NCBI GenBank assembly: GCA_963576735.1
Contig: OY755175.1
Location: forward strand, 18,430,401-18,494,400
Source: Bedellia somnulentella
Lineage: Eukaryota; Arthropoda; Insecta; Lepidoptera; Bedelliidae
Length of the DNA stretch: 64,000 bases
Direction: 5' to 3'
Positions 54,262-63,946 of the stretch are shown piece after piece. Position 1 is the stretch's first letter, and the number at the start of each line of letters is the position of its first letter. The notes under the pieces were generated by a model. That model did not search any database and was not told where the DNA came from. It saw only the letters and a list, made by a program, of their open reading frames with translations. The position numbers and the translations under genes were made by a program.

Positions 54262-54496
54262 ATAAAAGAATTATTATTTTATAAGGGGTTGTACAATATT
54301 CGTTTTAAAGTTTTAGGGACAGCCTGTGCAAAATTGGCTTAATAGTAACCTCCGTACAATGGCTAGACTCTACTTGTACAAAGCCAGAGGACATAGTATT
54401 TGATAAAGATAAAAAGAGATTTTCGCTCTGGCATTAGAATAGAAAAACTTCGGCCATGCAGAAATTTAGTGGCTAAAAGATTAAAAAAAATAGTTT

Positions 54497-54612
54497 TTTC
54501 TATGGCTCTCAAACCGTATCCTCCAACAATGACACCAATACCCTAAGTCATCTCTGACGACTCTAGGGTGATAAAATGGGTTGGTGCTATTCTCAGTCGA
54601 CCTACGCAGCAA
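54497..54612 (-). mobile_element. SINE A 5' half, diverged
   Basis: GGCTCTCAAACCGTATCC, CACCAATACCCTAAGTCATC and GGTTGGTGCTATTCTCAGTC are decayed SINE A blocks in antisense. Confidence 0.65.
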
Positions 54613-54615
54613 ATA

Positions 54616-54680
54616 AAGATAAATAGAACTCAAATGTTCACGCAATATATCAGAGGTACTAATACTTCTGAATATCACCA
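54616..54680 (-). mobile_element. SINE B 3' scrap
   Basis: AATGTTCACGCAATATATC, CAGAGGTACTAATACTTCTG and AATATCACCAGG are antisense SINE B 3' sequence with the hairpin deleted. Confidence 0.6.
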
Positions 54681-56102
54681 GGTTTTGTTTTGAGCACACT
54701 AATGCAGAGAAAATTGTGATCCTTCCACCTTCGAAGCTATACAGCCTAAACTAGGAGTATTAGTTATTTTTTGCGGTGTTGTGACACAACTGTTATCCCA
54801 GACCCAAAACTTTTCAAAATATTTTAACTCTCGTAAGCAACGACTTTCAGCGAATTATAATGTCCCTAAAACTTAAGGCTTCAGTATAAAATGAGATCCG
54901 TACTCTTCCAAGTTTTTTGTAACGTTTTTCAAGCGACAAATTTAAATTAAGCAGTTCTATACAAAATATGATTATCCAAAAGAAGTACTTTTATGGTTTT
55001 CTAAACAAATTTAAACTTTAGAGAGGGGTCATAATCCAAATTAAGGGACAATAATTTATTTGTTCAGGAACAATTAGAATAACATCTTAGTTCGAAAGCC
55101 TATTACAATGTCAATGATTACATTAATGATGAAGTGGCTTGGTGTCATCAGGGCTCTGTGCAGGATGTTTCCGGGCTAACACCAAAATTGTAATGGACGT
55201 AAAAAAGATGTGTGTTGACGAGTTTCTTACGGGTTCTTCTCTCAACAAAACACCTTCCGAATCCGAAGTAAACTTAGCATTAAGTTGGAATTTGACTTTC
55301 AAAAAACAAAGATTTATCTTTTTACTTTGAAATAAATGATTATTTTATTTTATTTTTTATAACACTCATGCTTTAATATGTTTTTCAATCACCGTGCTTT
55401 TTTACTTAAATCTTTGTATAGGTTATTTCTGTATGCTCAGGCGGCGAAGACTATTTTTTTTATTTAAAAGCAGATAGATATAAATATATACTTCTTGAAC
55501 GTTATATTATAATTTAAATTAATATGGAACCAGCGTTGTTCCGGAAGGATTTTTATAAAGTGAAGTAACAAGAATCTGGTTACGTTATATATATTTTTCA
55601 CCGGTTCTGTATTGGTTGTCAATTGATAAATGGGATTTTGAAAACAATTTTCTTACTATTCTTTTACTTTCTTCAAAGGTTGCTCAGAATTATTTTGGAA
55701 GCACTGATCGATTTAGTATAAGTGTAACAGTTTAAAGATTAAGTAGGATACCTTCGTCGATTCCTTTAACTTTGTTCTGACACTAATTAACAGACCTAAT
55801 TAGTAAAGTTCTGAAACTCACACCATCTCAGTGTTCGTATTCATAATTATATATTATGTTACTTGGCTACGGACATCACAACCTAAATAAACATGGGATG
55901 AATTCTTATAAATTTTGAAAATGTAATTTAGATGGGCTGTTTGGGTAATGAACCTTGTATAATATAAATTAATTACATTTAAACAATATGTACAGTAAGG
56001 AAATTTTATTTGATTTAAATTAGCATCTTTGAGATAAAAAACTGCGCATGATGGCGTCGTGACAAGTTGTGTAAAGATCAATATAAATCAATGAATTATT
56101 TA
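54681..56102. other. 1.4 kb without a supported feature
   Basis: AT-rich; frames of 63 and 75 residues have no domain. No repeat family of this window occurs here. Confidence 0.45.
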
Positions 56103-56113
56103 CTTTATAGAAT

Positions 56114-56353
56114 ACATACACACATACATACACTCACGGCTATATTTCCCTAGAAGGGGTAGCCAGAGCTAAGAAATTATAAATTCCTCAGCCACTTTTG
56201 GAAGTTGAGTGGGGAAAAGATGGTAAAACTAAAGGCTTTTGGTGATGGGTCTCCAACCGCATCGCCCAAAAGCCCCAATACCCTTAGTCACCTCTTACGA
56301 CACCCGTGGGTAGAAAGGGGTAGCGACATTCTAAGCCGGCACTACGCGACGAT
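56114..56353 (-). mobile_element. SINE A gamma, full length, with TSD
   Basis: CTTTATAGAAT flanks it at 56103-56113 and 56354-56364. About 13 bp between CGCCCAAAA and GCCCCAATAC are deleted. Confidence 0.92.
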
Positions 56354-56375
56354 CTTTATAGAATCTGGGTACTTA

Positions 56376-56510
56376 TTTATACTCACGCCCGTTGTTCCCA
56401 TTGGGGTAGGCAGAGACTATAGATCGCCAGTTTGTACGATTTAGGCAAATCTCTCTTGCTTCTGTCACATTCATCATTCATCTCATAAATGCTCTTTTAT
56501 TCTATCTACT
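56376..56510 (-). mobile_element. RTE LINE 3' fragment
   Basis: ATACTCACGCCCGTTGTTCC, CATTGGGGTAGGCAGAGAC and TAAATGCTCTTTTATTCTA in antisense; no TSD found. Confidence 0.85.
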
Positions 56511-57138
56511 ACGGAATATCACCTACGTAGGAACGTTTTCAATTTGATTTTCAAATGTCTCAACGCTGGGTAACGATAAAAATACTAAAGAACGGTTACT
56601 AGAATAATGACTCAAAAAACATAGTATTTTCAAATACAAGCATTTGAGTATTTGCATATATTTAGAAGCTTGTAAACGACATACATAAAAGTTTTCCTAC
56701 ACAACAGAACTACGAACAACTTAGAATATAATCCCTATTTTGCTTGTATCCTGCGCTGAAAATCACAGGTGTGCTAAATCACCCCAACGTTTAACATAAA
56801 TGCATTTCTTTGTCAAACAAGGGTTGGATTCATCAACAAAGCGTGACTTTTAAAGCTACGGTGTTTAGTGTTCCCTATATTTCTCCCTTTTTTAATGTAC
56901 ATATCTTTTGACAGTTTTGAATTTTAGGTAAAGTTGCAATATTATTTAATGACTACATTAAAAAATAATTTTCCTTTTTCATATTAAATAATGTATTGTA
57001 TTAACAACAAAATAATTTATACAGTTCATAAATAAAAAAAATCCTTAATAATGAAGAGTGTAAAAAAAACAACTAAAAGGAAACAACGATAAACTTAAGT
57101 TTTTGAAGAAGTAGAATAATAATAAACCTAATAAATTA
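56511..57138. other. AT-rich stretch, nothing recognised
   Basis: No supported feature. Confidence 0.45.
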
Positions 57139-57354
57139 ACATACATATTCTCAGGCTATAATCCCAAAAAGGGGTAGACAGAGCTTCGCTATTAAAAACT
57201 CTTCAGACACTTTTGGAACTTGATAGGGTAGAAGTAATTATTCCTAAAATATCTTGATAGAATTCGAACCATCACTTAAAAGACCCCATAACCTTATCCA
57301 CCTTGTACGATACCCGCGTGAAATAATGTGCTATTCTAAACCGACACTTCACAG
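57139..57354 (-). mobile_element. SINE A, strongly diverged
   Basis: CATACATATTCTCAGGC, GGGGTAGACAGAGCTTCG, CGATACCCGCGTG and CCGACACTTCACAGC in order, in antisense. Confidence 0.75.
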
Positions 57355-58287
57355 CAAAAAAGACAAACTTCATAATTATAACCATAATCACAAGCACAAT
57401 CTCAGTACAACAACTACAATACCCATAAAACATATCAAATCACAATTAAAACGCATAAATCGCTCCCGAGATCACTCACTTACACTTTAATTTCGAGAGC
57501 GATAAGACAAGTCAAATCAAACCACCCTTTACATCTCCAAGTATTATAATCTAGTTATTTCAAAAACAAATGCTTAAAACACTTACCAGTAATATTATGG
57601 GCAACCAGATTTGTTTGGATTGTCAAAAGATGCCTTTTAAACACGAAAACAAGCACTGTTTTTATTGGAATACTGTGAGTAATTCGCGATAAGAAGGGCG
57701 GGCGGCGCGTATGGCGACCTGAGGCATACTGGCGTTGGGCGGGCGGCTAAGGCCTGAAGCGGGTAGGCGGGCGTCGACAATCTATGATACCATGTTTTGT
57801 ATACATTTCAGGTTGTATTCAACTTAGTTTATATTTTTGCTGGAGCACATTTAAAAGTCAACGACCTTTTCTTTTAGTGTAGGCTCTGCAGAATTGGGTG
57901 TTGGCTAATTTATGCTAATGCTAATTGTAACTTTTCTATTCCGAAATTAGTATATTTTTACAGTAGGTCATACGTCTAGTTACAACAAGCGCCAGAACAA
58001 TAAAAAGGTGTTGATATTTGGATTTTCTTCAAAGCTACAAATTTTATAATTATGTTAGTCACGCGATCCAAATGTGAGAAACTCTTTATTCCTATTTAAC
58101 AAGAATTCAACAATTTGTTGAGGAAAACCTATTAAGTAAAAAACCAAGTATTAGAGGTTTGCAGAGTTAGAACTGTGTACCTTAAAGCTAAAATTAGTCA
58201 TTATTTTTACTTAGAACTACAATACAGTTAAAGCAGTTTGCGCGAAATTCGTGAAGACCATATAGAACAAGTTACGTCAAAGGACTA
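57355..58287. other. Unannotated sequence with a GC-rich island at ~57690-57775
   Basis: The island is made of GGGCGGGCGGCGCG- and GGGCGGGCGGCTAAGG-like runs; the repeated GGGCGGGCGGC resembles GC boxes but has no visible gene beside it. The remainder is AT-rich. Confidence 0.35.
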
Positions 58288-58337
58288 ACCGAATGAAAAG
58301 AATAAAGAAACTTGTATGAAAAGATTGATAAGTCTTG
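58288..58337 (+). mobile_element. RTE LINE scrap, ~50 bp
   Basis: GAAAAGAATAAAGAAACTTG and TATGAAAAGATTGATAAG resemble the RTE C-terminal coding sequence without its 3' end. Confidence 0.5.
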
Positions 58338-58576
58338 AAGGTTACAGTAAGCTGTCGGTCCTTAGTAACATAACATAACATAAACGTACTAATACTTCTG
58401 AACATCACGTGACTTTGTCACCTGGTGTTCAGAGTACCCACGTTTTGCATGGACAGTGTACTCACGTGATAGGGGGCAGGCCTATCGCCGTTTTGTAGGA
58501 ATACACTGTCACATAACTAAGTACAACTCAGCCATGTGGGTTTCCTCACGATGTTTTCCCTCACCGTTAACAACCA

Positions 58577-59664
58577 CCATGCGAAGGCATGAGGCATTTC
58601 CTCTTCGCAGACGACCTTGCGCTAACATCACAGAGGAAATCTTTTGAAGAGGTGGAGGATAGCTTGTCAAAGACGTTAGAAACTCTCTCAGCATACTACG
58701 TTAGCAACCAACTCAAGCCGAACCCCGCGAAAACCCAAGTGTCGGCATTTCACCTCAAAAACAGAGAGGCCTCCAGAGAGCTAAAGGTAACATGGGAAAG
58801 CAAACCACTGGAACACACGTTCGCCCCTAAATATCTTGGCGTCACTATGGACAGAACCCTAACATTCAAGAAGCACTGTTTTAACACCAAGCAGAAAGTG
58901 TCGGCTCGGAACAACATCTTGCGTCGCATGACAGGTAGCACCTGGGGAGCTAACCCACACACGTTGCGTACTACTGCTCTCGCCCTCAGTATATCCGCGG
59001 CGGAGTATGCTTGCCCAGCATGGAAAAACTCTGTGCATGCTCGTCAAGTCGATATTGCAGTGAACGAAACCTGCAGACTCGTAACCGGTTGCCTCAAACC
59101 CACGCCCACATCAAAACTCTACCAGCTGGCGGGAATAGCACCCCCAAATGTGCGGCGTGATGTAGCAACTGCGATCGAACGGACGAAACAACTGCAAGAC
59201 AGACGGCACATGCTCTACTCTCACTCACCGACTCAAGAGCGCCTTAAGTCCCGTAAAAGCTTTGCCAGGAATAAACCACTCCAACACGCAACACCACAAG
59301 AAGCTCACCTCGAAACATGGAAAGGGCAACTGGCGAAGCAGGACGAACTCTTTGCACCGGCAGAGCACCTACCGGCGGGGGCGTCTGAGAAATGGGCGGT
59401 GTGGAAGGGACTCAACCGGCTCAGAGTTGGCGTGGCACGGACACGCGACAACATGGAAAGATGGGGATTCCTGCCACCAGACGCCAGCACCAATTGCACC
59501 TGTGGCCAGAACCATGATAGCCAACACCTGCTACAGTGCCCAGACTGTCCTTACACCTGCACTACTGAAGACTTGCTGAAGGCAACGCCTAAAGCGATAG
59601 CGGTCGTGAAGCATTGGCTGCATGCACTATGAAGATTTGACACTCTCACACGAATAAGAAGAAG
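58577..59664 (+). mobile_element. LINE 3, 3' fragment, inside SINE B
   Basis: The 1,088-bp insertion is flanked by AACAACCA (58569-58576 and 59665-59672), both copies from SINE B (which normally has one). It ends with a ~30-bp 3' UTR and ATAAGAAGAAG instead of poly-A. Base composition is clearly more GC-rich than its surroundings. Confidence 0.93.
58589..59632 (+). CDS. LINE 3 reverse transcriptase, C-terminal part, open frame
   Basis: The frame has 347 codons with no stop. It starts almost at the catalytic motif (FLFADDLALTS), continues through the LKPNPAKTQVSAFHL and YLGVTMDRTLTFKKH segments of the reverse transcriptase thumb side and a long C-terminal region, and ends with a zinc-knuckle-like CTCGQNHDSQHLLQCPDC (residues ~315-332). 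That arrangement is typical of I/Jockey/CR1-group LINEs. The ATG is internal, since the element is 5'-truncated upstream. Synonymous positions prefer G/C (many CTC, ACC, GCC), unlike LINE 1, LINE 2 or RTE here, which suggests a young insertion or a source with different base composition. It cannot be functional alone, as the fingers, first Asp motif and endonuclease are absent. Confidence 0.88.
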   Translation: MRHFLFADDLALTSQRKSFEEVEDSLSKTLETLSAYYVSNQLKPNPAKTQVSAFHLKNREASRELKVTWESKPLEHTFAPKYLGVTMDRTLTFKKHCFNTKQKVSARNNILRRMTGSTWGANPHTLRTTALALSISAAEYACPAWKNSVHARQVDIAVNETCRLVTGCLKPTPTSKLYQLAGIAPPNVRRDVATAIERTKQLQDRRHMLYSHSPTQERLKSRKSFARNKPLQHATPQEAHLETWKGQLAKQDELFAPAEHLPAGASEKWAVWKGLNRLRVGVARTRDNMERWGFLPPDASTNCTCGQNHDSQHLLQCPDCPYTCTTEDLLKATPKAIAVVKHWLHAL

Positions 59665-59923
59665 AACAACCACGATAAATTAACCACACATATGTCTTTA
59701 GAAAATACAAATTGGTGTAGGTAGGCCCGACCCAGGATTTGAACACTAGTCGTTTGCACGATAACCGAGTGTTCTACCCACTGGGCTATCACGGTTGTGT
59801 CCTTAGTAACTGAGTCGCTAATGTCAGCCTACCGAAGTTTGGCCAGTTTGCTAGACTGTCGTCTAATAAGAGTTGATCACTATGGGCCTTCGCCCGTTCG
59901 TTGTCAATTTTGATATTTTCATA

Positions 59924-60158
59924 CATACTCACGGCTATAGATCCCTAAATGGGGTAGCCTGAGCTAAGGAAATAGAAATTCTTCAGCCACTTTTGAAAGT
60001 TGAATGGGGAAAAGATGGTAATATAAAGGTTGTTGGTGGTGGGTTCCCTTAAACTGCATTACCTAAATATCCTTTTAAATGCCCCAATACCCCTAGTCGC
60101 CTCTTACGTACACCACCGGGAAGAAATGGTGTAATTTCTAAATCAACACTACACAGCA
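59924..60158 (-). mobile_element. SINE A alpha, diverged
   Basis: From CATACATACTCACGGC to AACACTACACAGC in antisense, with substitutions in the middle (TTCCCTTAAACTGCATTACC). Confidence 0.85.
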
Positions 60159-61065
60159 AATATTTATTACTCAGATATGTACATATGTAAGGAAGTATTC
60201 AGTTTATTCAAACTGAATAACTCATAGAATGCTTCCCACCTGCATTTGATCCCGCATCCTTTGATCAGATTTTCACCGACAGAACATCAACAAACAACAA
60301 ACTATATTTTGTAAAGTTGTAAGTAACAATGGCTAACTTTGATTTGCAGTTTAGAAACAATATGGCGACCTTAGCGCGTTTAGCGCCGGTTTAGGCGCTT
60401 TTTTGGCTTGATTATTGGTATGTGTAAAAATAATTTAAGATTTGCACTTATTGTTGATTCTTGTCGGCATTACAATATTTTTTATTACGCATTTATATTT
60501 CAAACATACTATTGAGTTATTGAATATCATATTTACATCTCTTCTGATCGCTTAAAAAACAAGCATTTTAGTTACTCATCCTTATTAATGTTAAGCAAAT
60601 ATTTCTTACTAATCTAAACGAAAATTTTTACTGAAAAAGCGTGTCTGTAGAGTCATTTATGTTTTAAATATTGACGTTGAAAATGTATCAGTAATGTTTT
60701 GTTTATTTGCACCAATATTTTCATGTAGCTGCTACTATAAAGAAATCACAATAATACAATGTTCCAGAAAAAGATTTTGCAAGTAAAATAAAAAAACTTA
60801 TTCAAATAAAAACGACTCTCGACTCCTAGGAAACACTCAATTAAATACCGACATTCTGACAGCGAACAATACAGTTACAAATTTCACCCCACGAATTCCG
60901 AAAGACAAAGCCCACAGTATTACAATTTGATTGATCACGGATTGGCAGGTTAAATGCACTGCCGCTTCAAAAGTGAAGTAGCTAATACCCAATTTTCAGT
61001 GGTGCAGAATCACCTGTCAAAATGTACGGTTCTTTTTATTACAACTGCCGAGGTTTCACCGGCAT
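60159..61065. other. Unannotated sequence
   Basis: No transposon family of this window; short frames only. Confidence 0.45.
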
Positions 61066-61499
61066 GGCTAGCAGGAGCTACCTTTTAACTAGATATCGCG
61101 TGGTATAAAACAGCTGATAAGAGAGAGTGGATGATAGTAAATAAGAGAAGAGATTTACAGAGTCAATGCCGATGGTTAGTAGAGGACGACCTCGGAGGAC
61201 ACATTTAGGCCAAATAGCGAGTGTGCTCAAAAAGGCAGGCGTCCGAAGTATAAAGAATAAAAGAGCATGTAAGAGAAGATTGATGGATTTAAACAAAACT
61301 AGAAAGGTTTGTCAGGATCGTATAAAGTGTCTATCGATAGTCTTTGCCTACCCTAAAGGGAACTAATGGCGTGAGTATTTATGTATGTATAAAACAGCGA
61401 TCTCTTTCGCACTTCCTTAGTGTCGTATACTTTTATGTCATTCTTACCGACAGAGTAATGATAAAATACCGCTCGTGCTAGTACTCCTTGCTTTTGAGT
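61066..61499. mobile_element. MITE, diverged copy of the 62833 family, split by RTE
   Basis: Left part 61066-61114 (TTTTAACTAGATATCGCG, TATAAAACAGC) and right part 61387-61499 (CGCACTTCCTTAGTGTCG, TACCGCTCGTGCTAG) align with the complete MITE at 62833-62970. The RTE lies between them. Confidence 0.65.
61115..61386 (+). mobile_element. RTE LINE 3' end, 272 bp, with TSD
   Basis: GTATAAAACAGC flanks it at 61103-61114 and 61387-61398. It covers the codons for SRGRPRRTHLGQI to YPKGN and the tail. Confidence 0.92.
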
Positions 61500-62159
61500 T
61501 TTGCTGCGGCATTCTAAGCATGCGATGTCTAGGGCGGAAATGAAATAAACTTTTTTACTCTTTCGTTGAGCATGTTAGGCATATTAATCCATTTAGTTTT
61601 CGGCAGTAATCGTAAATTTTGTTGGTAAAGTACCTTTTCAGGAAGTTTTAAAATTGGGAGGCTTGATAAAGTCAGTTTCAGTAACATCAACTTAGAGATC
61701 ACACAACACTAAAATAGAGACGACTACAGGTGACACTAATGGGAAGTAATGCTCAGAATGTTTAAAATAATTGTATAAAACATAAGAACTCAAATCTTGA
61801 CGAAAGGTGGCTTATAGATTTATAAGCCACTTGTGGCTTAAGTCTTTACAGAAGAATAGTTTATGAAAACCAAATAGTAGATCATTTAGTTTTTTTGTAA
61901 TTAAATGCGACAGGTATATATTATTAACAGACAATATTATCATCTCAATTTTGGAACAGACTACTTACCCACTGGTTAACTACTACTTAATAAAATATTT
62001 GAACCGATTTCGATTGCACCTTTTACATAAATTGCATTTAATATAAATGGAGTGCTACTCCTAGATTTTAAACGAAAAGAGTGTTTAAAACGATGATCAA
62101 GAACTAAAAACCCACATGCATAAAATCTGAGTTATTGCTTAGCTTGTATTTTCCAATAT
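61500..62159. other. Unannotated AT-rich sequence
   Basis: A 20-bp perfect inverted repeat near 61805-61840 (TGGCTTATAGATTTATAAGCCA-like, with TTATAAGCCACTTGTGGCTTA) is the only structure seen. Confidence 0.4.
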
Positions 62160-62172
62160 TAAACTTTGGATC

Positions 62173-62436
62173 ATATTGCTGTGTAGTGTCGGCTTAGATT
62201 GCTGTGTAGTGTCGGCTTAGAATAACACTACCCCATTTCTACCCGTGGGTGATCGTAAAAGGCGACTAAGGGTATAGGAGCTTTTAAAGTGATTTTTGGG
62301 CGATGTGGTTGGAGACCTATCACCAACAACCTTTATTTCACCATCTTTTCCCCACGCAACTTCCAAAAGTGGCTGAGGAATTTCTAATTCCCTAGCTCTG
62401 GCTACCCCTTCAAGGGATTTATAGCCGTGAGTATAT
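62173..62436 (+). mobile_element. SINE A beta, with duplicated head, left half of a composite
   Basis: The first 23 bp (ATTGCTGTGTAGTGTCGGC...) occur twice in tandem at 62174-62219. The tail GTATATATACATAC runs straight into the inverted tail of the RTE copy that follows. Confidence 0.9.
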
Positions 62437-62723
62437 ATACATACATACATACATATACTCACGCCATTAGTTCCCGTTGGGGTAGGCAGAAACTATTGAT
62501 CGCCACTTCGCACGATCCTGACAAACCTCTCTAGCTTCGTTTAGATCCATCAATCTTTTCATGCATGCTCTTTTATTCTTCATACTTCGGACGCCAGCCT
62601 TTTTGAGCACACTCTCAATTTGGTCCAAGTGTGTTCTCCGTGGTCGTCCTCTACTAACATTACCATCCACACTAGCTCTATAGATCCCTTTTACCAATTT
62701 TCTATCATATATATATATATATA
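62437..62723 (-). mobile_element. RTE LINE 3' end, right half of a composite
   Basis: Antisense RTE from (CATA)n to the region encoding DDRKLVKGIY, then a (TA)n run at 62705-62724. TAAACTTTGGATC occurs at 62160-62172, before the SINE A, and at 62724-62736, after the RTE, so it brackets both. The sequence is very close to the main copy at 21750. Confidence 0.9.
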
Positions 62724-62832
62724 TAAACTTTGGATCCACACGACTTATTATTACCCATTAGTCATTAGTATAATACGACCATTTATTAGTCATCATAATA
62801 ATGAAACATCCACCGAATCTCTATGTTCCTGA

Positions 62833-62970
62833 AGGGCAAGCACGAGCCGTGTTTAAACTAGTTATCGTGTGCGATAAAGCAGCCATCTCTTACGCACTTA
62901 CTTAGTATCGTATACTGCCATCTCATTCTAACCGTTATCGTGTCGATAAAATAGTGCTCGTGCTTGCCCT
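62833..62970. mobile_element. MITE with 15-bp terminal inverted repeats
   Basis: AGGGCAAGCACGAGC and GCTCGTGCTTGCCCT form the ends of a 138-bp element with no coding capacity. A target duplication was not clear. Confidence 0.75.
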
Positions 62971-63579
62971 ACTGGTACATAAAACACAAAAGCAAAGTGA
63001 TCTTTGTAGCTCATCACAGATCGGTATCGCGCGTTGGCTCTGGTTCAATATATTGAACTTTCTGATCCATCGACATCCGAGGTGATTTGGCTTGGAGCAA
63101 CGTTCTAATTATAGCTGACGAGAAATCATGTGTTTTGTCTTTTTTTGCAAGTGTTTCCTAGTTAGTAATGTCGTTCATAAAACATGCTGTTGGTTTGTGG
63201 AGCATGCAAAGGTACATTTAGTTTCCTTAGATATGCACCGAACCATTTCGTCTTGCATGTAACGTTCAAATTGAAAAGGTACGAACGTACTTTGAAGACG
63301 GTTATTTCATTAAAAACACAAATACCTATGTCTTTACACTATACTAATCTTTATCATGTTCTCTATTTGTCAGTACCACGTTTTACCCTTTTTCCCCAAT
63401 CTCAAATATCAATCTAGGTTAAGACAGTGGGACTGTGATGTGAATTTGAGTTTAGTCATGTTGTATGCATGATAATTTAACGGCTAAATGCTAAGTAAGG
63501 TAAAGGCTGGCTCAACTTTGGTGAGGTTAGAACAAGAATATTACTTGGTATGCGCAATATGATACCTGAATAAGACTGA
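62971..63579. other. Unannotated sequence
   Basis: A 77-residue frame (63184-63417) has no domain. Nothing else seen. Confidence 0.4.
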
Positions 63580-63672
63580 TCCTATTAATATTATAAATGT
63601 GAAAGTTTAGATGTTTGTGTGTTTGAGGCAAAATGGCTCCTCAAGTACATAATGTATATGAATGAAATTTAG
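63580..63672 (+). mobile_element. Helitron 5' end fragment
   Basis: After an A, TCCTATTAATATTATAAATG with TGAAAGTTTAGATGTTTG matches the 5' terminus of the Helitron at 15874 in general form and a sequence I recall as common in Lepidoptera. The 3' CTAG end is not seen in the window. Confidence 0.6.
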
Positions 63673-63686
63673 CAGAATGCTAGATA

Positions 63687-63761
63687 CATACATACATACA
63701 TATACTCACGGCTATAAATCCCTAGAAGGGGTAGCCAGAGCTAAGGAATTAGAAATTCCTA
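63687..63761 (-). mobile_element. SINE A, 5'-truncated to 75 bp, with TSD
   Basis: AATGCTAGATA flanks it at 63676-63686 and 63762-63772. Only the 3' hairpin, tail and a short body are present. Confidence 0.92.
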
Positions 63762-63773
63762 AATGCTAGATAA

Positions 63774-63946
63774 AGAGCTTATTCCATTTTTCTGAATGAA
63801 GACGTCTGAAAGCCACAGAATCTGAATTCAGATTAGTGGAATAACGTTCAAACTGAAATTTGTGTAGTGGAATAACAAGCGTCTGCGGCAGTAACTTCGA
63901 AGGACGTCTGAATTCAGCAACGACAAAGTGTAATGGAATAAGCTCT
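63774..63946. mobile_element. MITE, Harbinger-like, TAA target duplication
   Basis: The ends AGAGCTTATTCCATT and AATGGAATAAGCTCT are perfect inverted repeats, flanked by TAA on both sides (63771-63773 and 63947-63949). GTGGAATAAC occurs twice inside. A 3-bp TAA/TTA duplication is the habit of PIF/Harbinger elements. No coding capacity. Confidence 0.85.

Larger units (their letters stand above)
58370..59798 (-). mobile_element. SINE B, type 1, split by a LINE
   Basis: The TSD GTCCTTAGTAAC lies at 58358-58369 and 59799-59810. The 3' part is 58370-58576 and the head 59665-59798. The CCAACCCCTTCGGGG hairpin is deleted between the tail and GTACTAATACTTC. A LINE fragment fills the middle. Confidence 0.92.
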
